A stretch of 64,000 nucleotides of DNA from Planctomycetota bacterium (GTDB lineage: Bacteria > Planctomycetota > UBA1135 > GCA-002686595), in contig JACRIN010000025.1 in NCBI GenBank assembly GCA_016220085.1, positions 1 to 64,000 of the forward strand, in the 5' to 3' direction. A program made the position numbers and the translations under genes. The first letter of the stretch is position 1. The number at the start of each line of letters is the position of its first letter. Shown piece after piece: positions 45,052 through 54,230 of this stretch. The notes under the pieces were generated by a model that was given only the letters and a program-made list of their open reading frames with translations, did no database searches and was not told the origin of the DNA.

Positions 45052-45516
45052 ATGCAAGGTCCGGTCAAGCCCATCCCCGACGGCTATCACACGCTGACGC
45101 CGTACCTGATCGTCCGCGGCGGTTTCGAAGCGCTCGCGTTCTACGCCGCGGCGTTCGGCGCGCGCGAGCTGCTGCGCCTCGGCGCGCCCGGCGGCAAACT
45201 CGGCCACGCCGAGCTCCAGATCGGCGATTCGCGGGTCATGCTCGCCGACGAGTTCCCCGACATGGACGCGCGCAGCCCGCGCTCGTTCGGCGGCACGCCG
45301 GCGCGGATGATGCTCTACGTCGAGGATTGCGATGCGCTGTTCGCTCGCGCGGTCGCGGCGGGCGCGAAGGTGATCCGCCCGCTCGCCGATCAGTTCTACG
45401 GCGATCGCGTCGGCGGCCTCGAGGATCCGTTCGGCCACGTCTGGTTCGTCGCGACGCACAAGGAGGACCTCACGCCAGAGGAACTCGCGAAGCGCGCCGC
45501 CGCCGCGCACGGCTGA
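45052..45516 (+). CDS. VOC-superfamily protein, PhnB/glyoxalase-like
   Basis: This is a 154-residue vicinal-oxygen-chelate protein made of paired beta-alpha-beta-beta-beta units. Recognisable parts are LTPYLIVRGGFEALAFYAAAFGARELLRL at the start and GGLEDPFGHVWFVATHKED at the end, the second typical of PhnB-like glyoxalase/bleomycin-resistance proteins. The activity is unknown. GGAG lies 7 nt before the ATG at 45052, which decides this start over the upstream ATG at 44974. It converges with the ABC permease gene with no space between the two stop codons. Confidence 0.82.
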   Translation: MQGPVKPIPDGYHTLTPYLIVRGGFEALAFYAAAFGARELLRLGAPGGKLGHAELQIGDSRVMLADEFPDMDARSPRSFGGTPARMMLYVEDCDALFARAVAAGAKVIRPLADQFYGDRVGGLEDPFGHVWFVATHKEDLTPEELAKRAAAAHG

Positions 45517-46629
45517 TCAGCTCTGCGAGCGCGCGCGCCACCGATCGAGCGCCACCGCCGCGACGATGATCGCGCCGGTGGCGATTTCCTGCACCCCGTT
45601 GTCGAGGCCGAGCGTGGTGCAGCCGTTGTCGACGACGGTCATGATCAACGCGCCGATCAAGGTGCCGACCACCGAGCCCTGGCCGCCCGCCAAGCTCGCG
45701 CCGCCGATCACGCACGCGGCGATCACCTTGAGCTCGTAACCTTCCGCGGTCGTCGGGTCGCCCATCGAGAGGTAGGCGAGCTGCAGCACCGCCGCGAGCC
45801 CCGCGCAGCCGACCGCGACGACGTACAGCGCGAACTTCGTGCGCTCGACGCGCACGCCGCACAAACGCGCGGTCTCCTCGTTCGAGCCGATCGCGAACAC
45901 GTTGCGGCCGAAGCGCGTCGAGCGCATCACCAGCGCGACGACGAGCGCGACTCCGGCGAGGATCCAGACGCCCGGCGCGACGACGGCGCCGAGACCGTTC
46001 TCGGACGGCCGCATCAGCTCGCCGAGCCAGCCGGTCGACGACGGATACACCGGTTGGTTGTCGCCGAGGCCTTTCGCGAGCCCGCGCAGCGCGCCCCACA
46101 ACCCGAGCGTCGTGATGAAGGGCGAGATCGCGATCCGCGGCGCCAAGCGTTCGCCGACGACCAGCAACACGAGCGTGCTCGCGACGCCCGCGCCGAGCGC
46201 GACGCCGACGCTCGCGTGCGCCGCGGTCCACACGCCGATCGCCGCGCCGAGCGCCGGCGCCGCGATGCGCGCCCAACGACCGACGACCACGCCGCCGATC
46301 ACCGCGCCGACGGCGAGCCCGGTCGCGATCGCGCCGAGCGCCGCGGCCCAAGGCGGCGCGCCGCCGCGCAAGCAGAGCGCGCCGACGACCGTGCCGAGCG
46401 CGATCGTCGAGCCGACCGACAGATCGATGCCGCCCGCGACGATGATCAACGTCGCGCCGACCGCCGCGATGCCGACGACCGACGTCTGCTCGAGCATCAG
46501 GCGTTGGTTCGACCACGCGAGGAAGTCGCCGCCGGCGAGCGCCGCGAAGAGCAGCCACGTCGCCGTAAGGCCGAGCGCGGGCCCGAACTTCGCGAACAGG
46601 CAGGGAAGCCGCACGCTGGAGCAGTTCAA
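45517..46629 (-). CDS. RbsC-type ABC transporter permease of the fucose locus
   Basis: This is a 370-residue permease of the BPD_transp_2 (ribose/xylose importer) family with 8-10 helices. Family hallmarks are ATLIIVAGGIDLSVGSTIALGTVVGAL early and FAIGSNEETARLCGVRVERTKFALYVVAV in the middle, then IAACVIGGASLAGGQGSVVGTLIGALIM. The start is TTG 46629, which overlaps the ATPase stop (TTGA) and has GGGAG 7 nt upstream, so translation is coupled. It is the last gene of the minus-strand importer operon. L-Fucose as substrate is inferred from the divergent catabolic operon. Confidence 0.85.
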   Translation of the reverse strand: MNCSSVRLPCLFAKFGPALGLTATWLLFAALAGGDFLAWSNQRLMLEQTSVVGIAAVGATLIIVAGGIDLSVGSTIALGTVVGALCLRGGAPPWAAALGAIATGLAVGAVIGGVVVGRWARIAAPALGAAIGVWTAAHASVGVALGAGVASTLVLLVVGERLAPRIAISPFITTLGLWGALRGLAKGLGDNQPVYPSSTGWLGELMRPSENGLGAVVAPGVWILAGVALVVALVMRSTRFGRNVFAIGSNEETARLCGVRVERTKFALYVVAVGCAGLAAVLQLAYLSMGDPTTAEGYELKVIAACVIGGASLAGGQGSVVGTLIGALIMTVVDNGCTTLGLDNGVQEIATGAIIVAAVALDRWRARSQS

Positions 46630-48146
46630 GAGCTCGCTCCCGTCGCCGCGAGCAGCACCGCGTGTTCATCGAGCTCGCCGACCGGGCGCGAGGGTCCGAG
46701 CCGTCCGCGGCACATCACCGCGATTCGATCGCACGTGCCGAAGAGCTCCGGCAGGTAGCTCGACACGAGCACGACCGCTCGCGGCCGATCGCCGGAGCGC
46801 GTGAGCTCGTCGATCAACCGGTAGATCTCCGCCTTCGAGCCGACGTCGATGCCTCGCGTCGGCTCGTCGAGCAACAGGATGTCGGCGTCGGCGTGCAAGA
46901 GGCGCGCGAGCGCCACCTTTTGCTGGTTGCCGCCCGAGAGCTTGCCGATCGTCTGGTTCGGCCCTTCGCACTTCACGCCGAGGCGCGCGAGCCACCCAGC
47001 GGCTTCGCGCTCGACGCGCGACGGCGAGATCCAACCGCCGCGTGCGACGCGATCGAGCCGCGCGAGCACCAGGTTGTCGGCGATCGAAAGCCCGAGCGCG
47101 AGCCCTTCGGCCTTGCGGTCCTCGCTGACCAGGCCGACGCCTTGGCGCCAACGCTCGCCCGGCGTCCGCGGTCCTTCGAGAGCGAGCACGCGCAGGTTGC
47201 CGGAGCGCACCGGCGCGAGGCCGAACAGCGCGCGCATGAGCTCGGTGCGCCCCGCGCCGACCAGTCCGGCGATGCCGAGCACTTCGCCGCGGCGCAGCTC
47301 GAGCGTCGCGTCGAGCGGCAGCCGCTCGCCCGCGAGCGAGAGCACGCGCGCGACGACCTCGCCGGGCCGCGCGGGCGAGCGCGGGTAGAGCTCGGTCACC
47401 GTGCGGCCGACCATCGCCGCGACGAGGCGCGCGACGTCGGTATCCGCGGTCTTTCCGCTCGCGACGCTGCGGCCGTCGCGCAGCACGGTGTAGCGCTGCG
47501 AGAGCGCGAAGACCTCCTCGAGCGCGTGGGAGATGTAGACGATCGCGACGCCGCGCGCGGCGAGCTTCGCGATCAACGCGAACAGCCGCTCGACGTCCGC
47601 GCGGCCGAGGCTCGACGTCGGTTCGTCGAAGACGATCACGCGCGCGTCGCCGGCGAGGCTGCGCGCGATCTCGACGAGCTGGCGATCCGCGGGGGCGAGC
47701 CGTGCGACCGGCGCGTCGACGTCGAGCTCCGCGCGCCCGACCTCGGCGAGCAATTCCCGCGCGCGCGCGCGCAGCGCGCCCCACGCGACGAAGCCGCTTC
47801 GGGTCGGTTGCGCGCCGAGCAGCACGTTCTCCGCGACCGACAGGTGCGGCGCGAGCGAGAGCTCTTGGTAGATCATCGCGACGCCGCGCGCGCGCCCTTG
47901 TGCCGGCGAGCGAGGCGCGTAGGGGCTGCCGTCGAGCTCGATCCGGCCCTCGTCGGGCGCGAGCGCGCCCGAGAGCACCTTCATCAACGTCGACTTGCCC
48001 GCGCCGTTCTCGCCGACGAGCGCGTGCACCTCGCCGGGCGCGACGACGAGGTCGACGCCGTCGAGCGCGAGCGTCGCGCCGAAGCGATGCTTCACGCCGT
48101 GCATCGCGAGGCGCGCGGAGCTGGCGGCAGCGTTCGGCGGCGTCAT
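46626..48146 (-). CDS. RbsA-type ABC transporter ATPase, two nucleotide-binding domains
   Basis: This is a 506-residue double ATPase of the RbsA/MglA/XylG type. Domain 1 has Walker A GENGAGKST, a Q loop in YQELSLAPHL and a Walker B region VIVFDEPTSSL. Domain 2 has the usual altered Walker A GLVGAGRTEL, and LSGGNQQKVALARLL and DILLLDEPTRGIDVG. This asymmetry is normal in the family: domain 2 carries the typical signature and domain 1 (LAPADRQLVEIARSL) a weak one. It powers uptake by the permease encoded just downstream. The binding-protein gene lies 27 nt upstream. Confidence 0.9.
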   Translation of the reverse strand: MTPPNAAASSARLAMHGVKHRFGATLALDGVDLVVAPGEVHALVGENGAGKSTLMKVLSGALAPDEGRIELDGSPYAPRSPAQGRARGVAMIYQELSLAPHLSVAENVLLGAQPTRSGFVAWGALRARARELLAEVGRAELDVDAPVARLAPADRQLVEIARSLAGDARVIVFDEPTSSLGRADVERLFALIAKLAARGVAIVYISHALEEVFALSQRYTVLRDGRSVASGKTADTDVARLVAAMVGRTVTELYPRSPARPGEVVARVLSLAGERLPLDATLELRRGEVLGIAGLVGAGRTELMRALFGLAPVRSGNLRVLALEGPRTPGERWRQGVGLVSEDRKAEGLALGLSIADNLVLARLDRVARGGWISPSRVEREAAGWLARLGVKCEGPNQTIGKLSGGNQQKVALARLLHADADILLLDEPTRGIDVGSKAEIYRLIDELTRSGDRPRAVVLVSSYLPELFGTCDRIAVMCRGRLGPSRPVGELDEHAVLLAATGASS

Positions 48147-48173
48147 CGAGCCGAAAGGTTACCGCCCCAAGGG

Positions 48174-49133
48174 TTACTTCAGCAGCAGCGCGATCGCCGG
48201 GTCGTTCAGATTCTCGCGGGTCGCGACGACGACGCCGGTGTCGATGCGCGGCTCGACTTGCTCGCCACGGATCGCGGCGACCAACGTTTTGGTCGCGACG
48301 TAGCCCATCTTCCTCGGGTTCTGGACGACGAGCGCGTCGATCTCGCCGGACTTCAGCGCTTCGACGAGCGGCGGGCTCGCGTCGAAGCCGACGAACCGCT
48401 TCTTGCCGGCGAGCCCCGTTTGGCGCAGCGCGAGCAACATGCCCATCGTCGCCGATTCGTTGGAGCAGAAGATGCCGTCGGCTTCCTCGAGTCGCTCCAG
48501 CAGGTTCAACGCCTCGTCCTTCGCTTCGCCCGCGGTCGCGCCGGCGTAGCGGTTGTCGACCAGCACTTCGAGCTTGCCCGCGACCGCGGCGAGGAAGCCC
48601 TTCTCGCGCGCGTCGGTGCTCGCGGAGCCGACCTGATAGCGCAACAACACCGCCTTGCCCTTCTGGCCGAGCAGCCCGAGCAGGTGCTCGCCGCCGAGCG
48701 TGCCGCCCGCGAGGTTGTCGGTCGCGACGAAGCTCGCGAAGTCGACGCCCGCGGTGCCGTCGAGGTCGGAGTCGAAGATCACGACCGGGATCTTCGCCCT
48801 GGACGCGGCGGCGAGCGGCGCGACCAACGCTTGGTGGTCGAGCGGCGCGATCGCGATGCCGTCGAGCTTCGCGGAGACGAACTGCTCGACGAGTTGGATC
48901 TGTTGCGCGCGGTCGTTCTCCTCCAGCGGGCCCTTCCACTCGACGTCGACGCCGAGCTCCTGCTCCGCCTCGCGCGCACCGCTCTCGACCGCCTTCCAGA
49001 ACACGTGGGTCGTGCCCTTCGGGATCACGGCGACGCGCAGGCGCTTCTCGCCGGTCGCCGTCGGGTCGGAGTCGGGCTTCGAGCAAGCGGGGGCGAGCGC
49101 GACGAGCAGCAGGATCCAGCGACTCAGGGTCAT
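48174..49133 (-). CDS. Periplasmic sugar-binding lipoprotein of the fucose importer
   Basis: This is a 319-residue type I periplasmic binding protein (Peripla_BP_4, RbsB-like). The signal is MTLSRWILLLVALAPAC, with Cys17 in the lipobox, so the protein is membrane-anchored. Conserved parts are VIPKGTTHVFWKAVESGA, DGIAIAPLDH, IPVVIFDSDLDG, ATDNLAGGTLGGEHL and FCSNESATMGMLLAL. GAGG lies 6 nt before ATG 49133. It is the first gene of the importer operon, and its promoter shares the gap with the palindrome before the IclR gene, so joint control is likely. Confidence 0.88.
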   Translation of the reverse strand: MTLSRWILLLVALAPACSKPDSDPTATGEKRLRVAVIPKGTTHVFWKAVESGAREAEQELGVDVEWKGPLEENDRAQQIQLVEQFVSAKLDGIAIAPLDHQALVAPLAAASRAKIPVVIFDSDLDGTAGVDFASFVATDNLAGGTLGGEHLLGLLGQKGKAVLLRYQVGSASTDAREKGFLAAVAGKLEVLVDNRYAGATAGEAKDEALNLLERLEEADGIFCSNESATMGMLLALRQTGLAGKKRFVGFDASPPLVEALKSGEIDALVVQNPRKMGYVATKTLVAAIRGEQVEPRIDTGVVVATRENLNDPAIALLLK

Positions 49134-49244
49134 CGGGGGCCTCGGGGTTGGGCGGCGCACCTCGCCAGGATGCATCGGGGATGCTGCGGGATGCGCGGGG
49201 ATGCAGCGGCGACCGCCGGGTGGACCTCGGCGACGCGCTCCCGT

Positions 49245-49286
49245 GCCGTTTTACTTGCAAAAAGTCCGGCCTGCAAATAAAACGGC
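49245..49286. promoter_or_regulatory. Palindromic operator in the divergent fucose promoter region
   Basis: Left arm GCCGTTTTACTTGCA (49245-49259) and right arm TGCAAATAAAACGGC (49272-49286) are inverted repeats with one mismatch in 15, separated by 12 bp. The arms are AT-rich in a very GC-rich genome. The right arm ends 3 nt before the GGAGG of the IclR gene, and the left arm is 112 bp from the start of the binding-protein gene. The position fits an IclR-family operator controlling both directions and the regulator itself. Confidence 0.8.
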
Positions 49287-49299
49287 GGTGGAGGTTCCC

Positions 49300-50142
49300 T
49301 TGAACGCGTCATCCGCCACCCGCAATGCTCAAAGCAGTCGTTACCGCGCACCGGCGCTCGAGAAGGGCCTCGACATCGTCGAGCTGCTCTCCGATCGCCC
49401 GGATGGACTGAGCCAGACCGAGATCGCGCGTTCGCTCGATCGCTCGGTCGGCGAGATCTTCCGCATGCTGAATTGCCTCGTCGAGCGAGGTTACCTCGCG
49501 ATCCAACGACCGGGCGATCGCTACATCCTCACGCTGAAGCTCTTCGAGCTCTCGCACAAGAACCCGCCGATCCATCGCTTGATCAGCGACGCGGTGCCGT
49601 TGATGCGCGAGCTCGCCGAGCGCGTGCACCAGTCGTGTCACCTCGTCGTGATCGAGGCCGGCCACGGCGTCGTCGTCGCGCAGGTCGACAGCCCGGGCTA
49701 CATCGGCTTCGCGGTGCGCGTCGGTTCGGTGATCACGCTGCACAAGTCCGCGTCGGGCCGCGTGCTGCTCGCGTTCCAGACCGGCGAGGACCGCGAGCGC
49801 GTGCTCGCGCGTCGAACCGAGGCCGAATCGGCGAGCTTCGACCGCGCCAAGTTCGACGCCGCGATCGACGCGGTCAAGAAACGCGGTCACGAGGACTGCG
49901 AGAGCACCCGCACGCGCGGCGTGCGCGACCTTTCGTTCCCGATCCTCAACCACCGCGGCGCGGCCGTCGCCGCGCTGACGATCCCCTTCATCGAGCACCT
50001 CGACGTGCCGGTCGATCCTTCGCTCTCCGCGTGCAAGCAAGCGCTCGGCGAGACGGCCGGTCGGCTCTCGGCGCTGATCGGCGGCAAGGCGTCGATGCCC
50101 TTCGACCCCGTCGCCACCCGCACGTCTCGCCGCGGGAAGTGA
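49300..50142 (+). CDS. IclR-family transcriptional regulator of the fucose locus
   Basis: This is a 280-residue IclR-type protein. The N-terminal winged helix is at about 20-85 (ALEKGLDIVELLSDRPDGLS, TEIARSLDRSVGEIFRMLNCL). The effector domain at about 100-260 has GVVVAQVDSPGYIGFAVRVG, LHKSASGRVLLAF and RGVRDLSFPILNHRGAAVAALT. The start is taken as TTG 49300, since GGAGG sits 5 nt before it; GTG 49288 is an alternative four codons upstream. It is the first gene of the catabolic operon, and its stop overlaps the next start (TGATG). The inducer is probably L-fucose or an intermediate such as L-fuconate or a 2-keto-3-deoxy acid; that is inference. Confidence 0.88.
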   Translation: MNASSATRNAQSSRYRAPALEKGLDIVELLSDRPDGLSQTEIARSLDRSVGEIFRMLNCLVERGYLAIQRPGDRYILTLKLFELSHKNPPIHRLISDAVPLMRELAERVHQSCHLVVIEAGHGVVVAQVDSPGYIGFAVRVGSVITLHKSASGRVLLAFQTGEDRERVLARRTEAESASFDRAKFDAAIDAVKKRGHEDCESTRTRGVRDLSFPILNHRGAAVAALTIPFIEHLDVPVDPSLSACKQALGETAGRLSALIGGKASMPFDPVATRTSRRGK

Positions 50143-51263
50143 TGGCCGTGCGGCGCGAGCTCGTCGCCGAACTGAGGCAGCGTTGGGACGTGCCCTCGCG
50201 TCCGCGCAGCATCGTGTTCATCGGTTCGGGCGGGATCGTCAACGACGCGCACCTGCCCGCGTACCGCGCGCTCGGCTTCGACATCGCGGGCTGTTTCGAC
50301 CAGGCTCGCGAGCGCGCGGAGCAAACCGCCGCGCGTTGGAAGTTGCCGCGCGTGTTCGGCTCGCTCGGCGAGGCCGCGAGCCAGCCCGGCGTCGTGTTCG
50401 ACGTCGCGTTGCCGCCCGAGGCGGTGTTCGAGACGCTGCAGCGCCTGCCCGACGGCGCGGTCGCGCTGATCCAGAAGCCGCTCGGCCTGGACCTCGCCGA
50501 CGCGACGCGCATCCGCGCGGTGTGCAGGGCGAAGAAGCTCGTCGCCGCGGTGAACTTCCAACTGCGTTTCTCGCCGGCGATGCTCGCGCTCGCCGACGCG
50601 GTCGAGCGCGGGCTCCTCGGACGGCTGATCGAGCTCGAGGTGCACGTCAACTGCCGCATGCCGTGGGAACTCTGGCCGTTCATGGCCGGGTTGAAGCGCA
50701 TGGAGTTCGCGCTGCACTCGATCCACTACCTCGACTCGATCCGGCGCTTGCTCGGCGAGCCTCGCTCGGTGCAAGCGCGCACCGTCAAGCACCCCGATGC
50801 GCCGTGGCTCGCGAGCTCGCGCAGCACCGCGATCCTCGACTACGCCGACGACGTGCGCTGCGCGCTGTCGATCAACCACCACCACAAGCACGGGCCCAAG
50901 CACCAGACGAGCCGATTGCGCGTCGAAGGCACGCTCGGCGCCGCGGTGCTGACGATGGGCGTCAACCTCGACTACCCGCGCGGTCGGCCCGACGAGCTCG
51001 AGCTCGCGTTCGCCGATCCCGACGCGCGGCGATCGGAGGAGTGGCACGCGGTGCCGCTCTGCGGCAATTGGTTCCCCGACGCGTTCCGCGGCACGATGTC
51101 GAACCTGCAGCGCTTCGCCGCGGGCGAGGATCGCGTGCTGCTGACGTCGGTCGAGGACGCGTGGCACACGATGGCGCTCGTCGAAGCGCTCTACGCCGCC
51201 GATGCGCGCGGCGGCGTGCCGATCCCGTCGGACGCGAGCGTCGCGGGAGAGGACGGCGCATGA
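50142..51263 (+). CDS. Gfo/Idh/MocA oxidoreductase, candidate L-fucose dehydrogenase
   Basis: This is a 373-residue cytosolic oxidoreductase without a signal peptide. The Rossmann motif is IVFIGSGGIVNDAHLPAY. The usual Glu-Lys-Pro is Gln-Lys-Pro here (ALIQKPLGLD), which keeps the catalytic Lys. The substrate domain has HSIHYLDSIRRLLGEP, with the conserved histidine and aspartate. In the operon it comes directly before a lactonase. Only one SDR is present, and the pathway needs two oxidations, so this protein is the best candidate for L-fucose to L-fuconolactone. Known L-fucose dehydrogenases are mostly SDR or AKR enzymes, so the assignment is tentative. Both junctions overlap (TGATG, ATGA). 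Confidence 0.82.
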   Translation: MAVRRELVAELRQRWDVPSRPRSIVFIGSGGIVNDAHLPAYRALGFDIAGCFDQARERAEQTAARWKLPRVFGSLGEAASQPGVVFDVALPPEAVFETLQRLPDGAVALIQKPLGLDLADATRIRAVCRAKKLVAAVNFQLRFSPAMLALADAVERGLLGRLIELEVHVNCRMPWELWPFMAGLKRMEFALHSIHYLDSIRRLLGEPRSVQARTVKHPDAPWLASSRSTAILDYADDVRCALSINHHHKHGPKHQTSRLRVEGTLGAAVLTMGVNLDYPRGRPDELELAFADPDARRSEEWHAVPLCGNWFPDAFRGTMSNLQRFAAGEDRVLLTSVEDAWHTMALVEALYAADARGGVPIPSDASVAGEDGA

Positions 51264-52156
51264 ACGCCTCCGCCGTGCGCGTGGACGCGCACCAACACTT
51301 CTGGCAGCTCGCGCGCGGCGACTACGGTTGGCTGAAGCCGGAGCTCGCGGCGCTGTATCGCGACTTCGGGCCCGCGGACCTCGCACCGTTGCTCGCGCGC
51401 CACGCGCTCGACGGCACGATCCTGGTGCAAGCGGCGCCGACCGTCGCCGAGACCGAGTTCCTGCTCGCGCTCGCGGAGCGCACGCCGTTCGTGCTCGGCG
51501 TCGTCGGGTGGCTCGATTTCGACGCCGCGGACGCGGCCGACGTGCTCGTGCGGCTCGCGCGGCATCCGAAGCTCGTCGGGGTGCGGCCGATGATCCAGGA
51601 CCTCGCCGACGATCGCTGGATGCTCGCGCCGGGCCTCGCTCCGGTGTTCCGCGCGATGGTCGAGCATCAGCTCGCGTTCGACGCGTTGGTCAAGCCGCGC
51701 CACCTCGCGCACCTCGCGCGGCTCGTCGAGCGGCATCCCGACCTGCGCGTCGTGATCGACCACGGCGGAAAGCCGGCGATCGCGGACGGCGGTCGCGCGT
51801 GGGGCGGCTTCGAGCGCTGGAGCGAAGCGCTCGCGGAACTCGCGCGCTCGCCGCGCGTCGCCGCGAAGCTCTCCGGACTCGTCACCGAGGCGCGCGCGGA
51901 CTGGGTCGCTCCCGAGCTCGCGCCGTTCGTCGACGTGCTCTGCGCGAACTTCCTCCCCGACCGACTGTTGTGGGGCAGCGATTGGCCGGTGGTCGAGCTC
52001 GCCGGCGGCTACACGCGCTGGTGGGAGGCGACGCACGCGTTGCTCGCTGAGCGGGTGCGCGACGAGCGCGTCCGGACGGGCCTCTTCGGTCGCAATGCGC
52101 TCGAGTTCTATCGGATCTCCAACCCGAGGCCCGCGGCGTGCGGGCGCAACGCATGA
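51260..52156 (+). CDS. Amidohydrolase, probable L-fuconolactonase
   Basis: This is a 298-residue COG3618 amidohydrolase_2 protein. It has the N-terminal His-x-His metal motif in VDAHQHFW (His11, His13), followed by the W..P pattern of this lactonase group, then GVRPMIQDL, VVIDHGGKPAI (His), AKLSGLVTEA and LLWGSDWPV (catalytic Asp). COG3618 enzymes hydrolyse sugar-acid lactones such as L-fucono-1,5-lactone and L-rhamnono-lactone. Neighbouring genes make L-fuconolactone the natural substrate. Start and stop overlap on both sides by ATGA. Confidence 0.86.
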   Translation: MNASAVRVDAHQHFWQLARGDYGWLKPELAALYRDFGPADLAPLLARHALDGTILVQAAPTVAETEFLLALAERTPFVLGVVGWLDFDAADAADVLVRLARHPKLVGVRPMIQDLADDRWMLAPGLAPVFRAMVEHQLAFDALVKPRHLAHLARLVERHPDLRVVIDHGGKPAIADGGRAWGGFERWSEALAELARSPRVAAKLSGLVTEARADWVAPELAPFVDVLCANFLPDRLLWGSDWPVVELAGGYTRWWEATHALLAERVRDERVRTGLFGRNALEFYRISNPRPAACGRNA

Positions 52157-53478
52157 CCTCCATCCGCATCCTGGGCCTCGAAGCCCTCGACATCCGCTTC
52201 CCGACCTCCGACGAACTCGACGGGTCGGACGCGATGCACTCCGATCCGGACTACTCGGCGGCGTATGCGGTCTTGCGGACGAACGTGCCGGGGCTCGAAG
52301 GGCACGGGCTGACGTTCACGATCGGGCGCGGCAACGAGCTCTGCGTCGCGGCATTGCGCTCGATGTCCCACATGATCGTCGGGCTCACGCTCGATTCGAT
52401 CACGCGCGACTTCGGCGGCTTCTGGCGCAAGTTGACCAGCGACTCGCAGATGCGCTGGGTCGGTCCCGAGAAGGGCGTGATCCACCTCGCGACCGCCGCG
52501 ATCGTCAACGCGGTCTGGGATCTCTACGCGAAGCACGAGCGCAAGCCGCTGTGGAAGCTCGTCGTCGACATGACGCCCGAGGAAGTCGTCGCGTTGATCG
52601 ATTTCCGCTACATCAGCGACGCGCTGACGCGCGACGAAGCGCTCGCCATCCTGCGCGCGAACGAGCCGACCAAGCACGTGCGCGAGCAGGAGCTCCGAGA
52701 TCGCGGCTATCCCGCGTACACGACGTCCGCGGGCTGGCTCGGCTATCCCGACGACAAGATCCGGCGGCTGTGCCGCGAGGGCATCGCCGCGGGCTGGAAC
52801 CACTTCAAGATCAAGGTCGGCGCCGATCTGAAGGACGATCTGCGACGCGCGGCGATCGTGCGCGAGGAGATCGGGCCCGATCGCAAGCTGATGTTCGACG
52901 CCAACCAGCGCTGGGACGTCGCCGAGGCGATCACGAACATGCGCGAGCTCGCGCGCTTCCGGCCCTGGTGGATCGAGGAGCCGACGTCGCCCGACGACGT
53001 GCTCGGCCACGCGGCGATCGCGAAGGCGATCCAGCCGATCGGCGTCGCCACCGGCGAGCAGTGCCAGAACCGCGTGATGTTCAAGCAGCTCCTGCAGGCG
53101 AACGCGATCCGCTTCTGCCAGATCGATTCGTGCCGCCTCGGCGACGTCAACGAAGTGCTCGCGGTGATGCTGATGGCGAAGAAGTTCGGCGTGCCGGTCT
53201 GTCCGCACGCCGGCGGGGTCGGGCTCTGCGAGTACGTGAACCACCTGATCATGATCGACTACGCCTGCATCTCGGCGTCGCTCGACGATCGCGTCGCCGA
53301 GTTCGTCTCGCACCTCCACGAGCACTTCGAGAACCCGAGCGTGGTCGAGGACGGCTGCTACTTGCCGCCGCTCGAGCCCGGTTACGGCATCACGATGAAG
53401 CGCGAGTCGCTCGCGCGCTTCGCGTACCCCGACGGCCCCGCATGGACCGCGCGGTCGAAGCGCGTCGCGCAACGCTAG
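52153..53478 (+). CDS. L-fuconate dehydratase (ENOSF1-like, enolase superfamily)
   Basis: This is a 441-residue enolase-superfamily acid-sugar dehydratase, forming 2-keto-3-deoxy-L-fuconate from L-fuconate. Motifs are HFKIKVG with Lys219 and Lys221, metal ligands Asp249 (DANQRW), Glu275 or Glu276 (WIEEP) and Glu302 (GEQ), and the base His352 (HAGGVG). From memory, long stretches such as AMHSDPDYSAAY, GPEKGVIHLATAA, EEPTSPDDVLGHA and IDSCRLG match human ENOSF1 and bacterial L-fuconate dehydratases closely, which makes this the anchor for assigning the whole operon to L-fucose. The ATG overlaps the lactonase stop; the SDR gene follows after 9 nt. Confidence 0.93.
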   Translation: MTSIRILGLEALDIRFPTSDELDGSDAMHSDPDYSAAYAVLRTNVPGLEGHGLTFTIGRGNELCVAALRSMSHMIVGLTLDSITRDFGGFWRKLTSDSQMRWVGPEKGVIHLATAAIVNAVWDLYAKHERKPLWKLVVDMTPEEVVALIDFRYISDALTRDEALAILRANEPTKHVREQELRDRGYPAYTTSAGWLGYPDDKIRRLCREGIAAGWNHFKIKVGADLKDDLRRAAIVREEIGPDRKLMFDANQRWDVAEAITNMRELARFRPWWIEEPTSPDDVLGHAAIAKAIQPIGVATGEQCQNRVMFKQLLQANAIRFCQIDSCRLGDVNEVLAVMLMAKKFGVPVCPHAGGVGLCEYVNHLIMIDYACISASLDDRVAEFVSHLHEHFENPSVVEDGCYLPPLEPGYGITMKRESLARFAYPDGPAWTARSKRVAQR

Positions 53479-54228
<750 letters not shown>

Positions 54229-54230
54229 AG

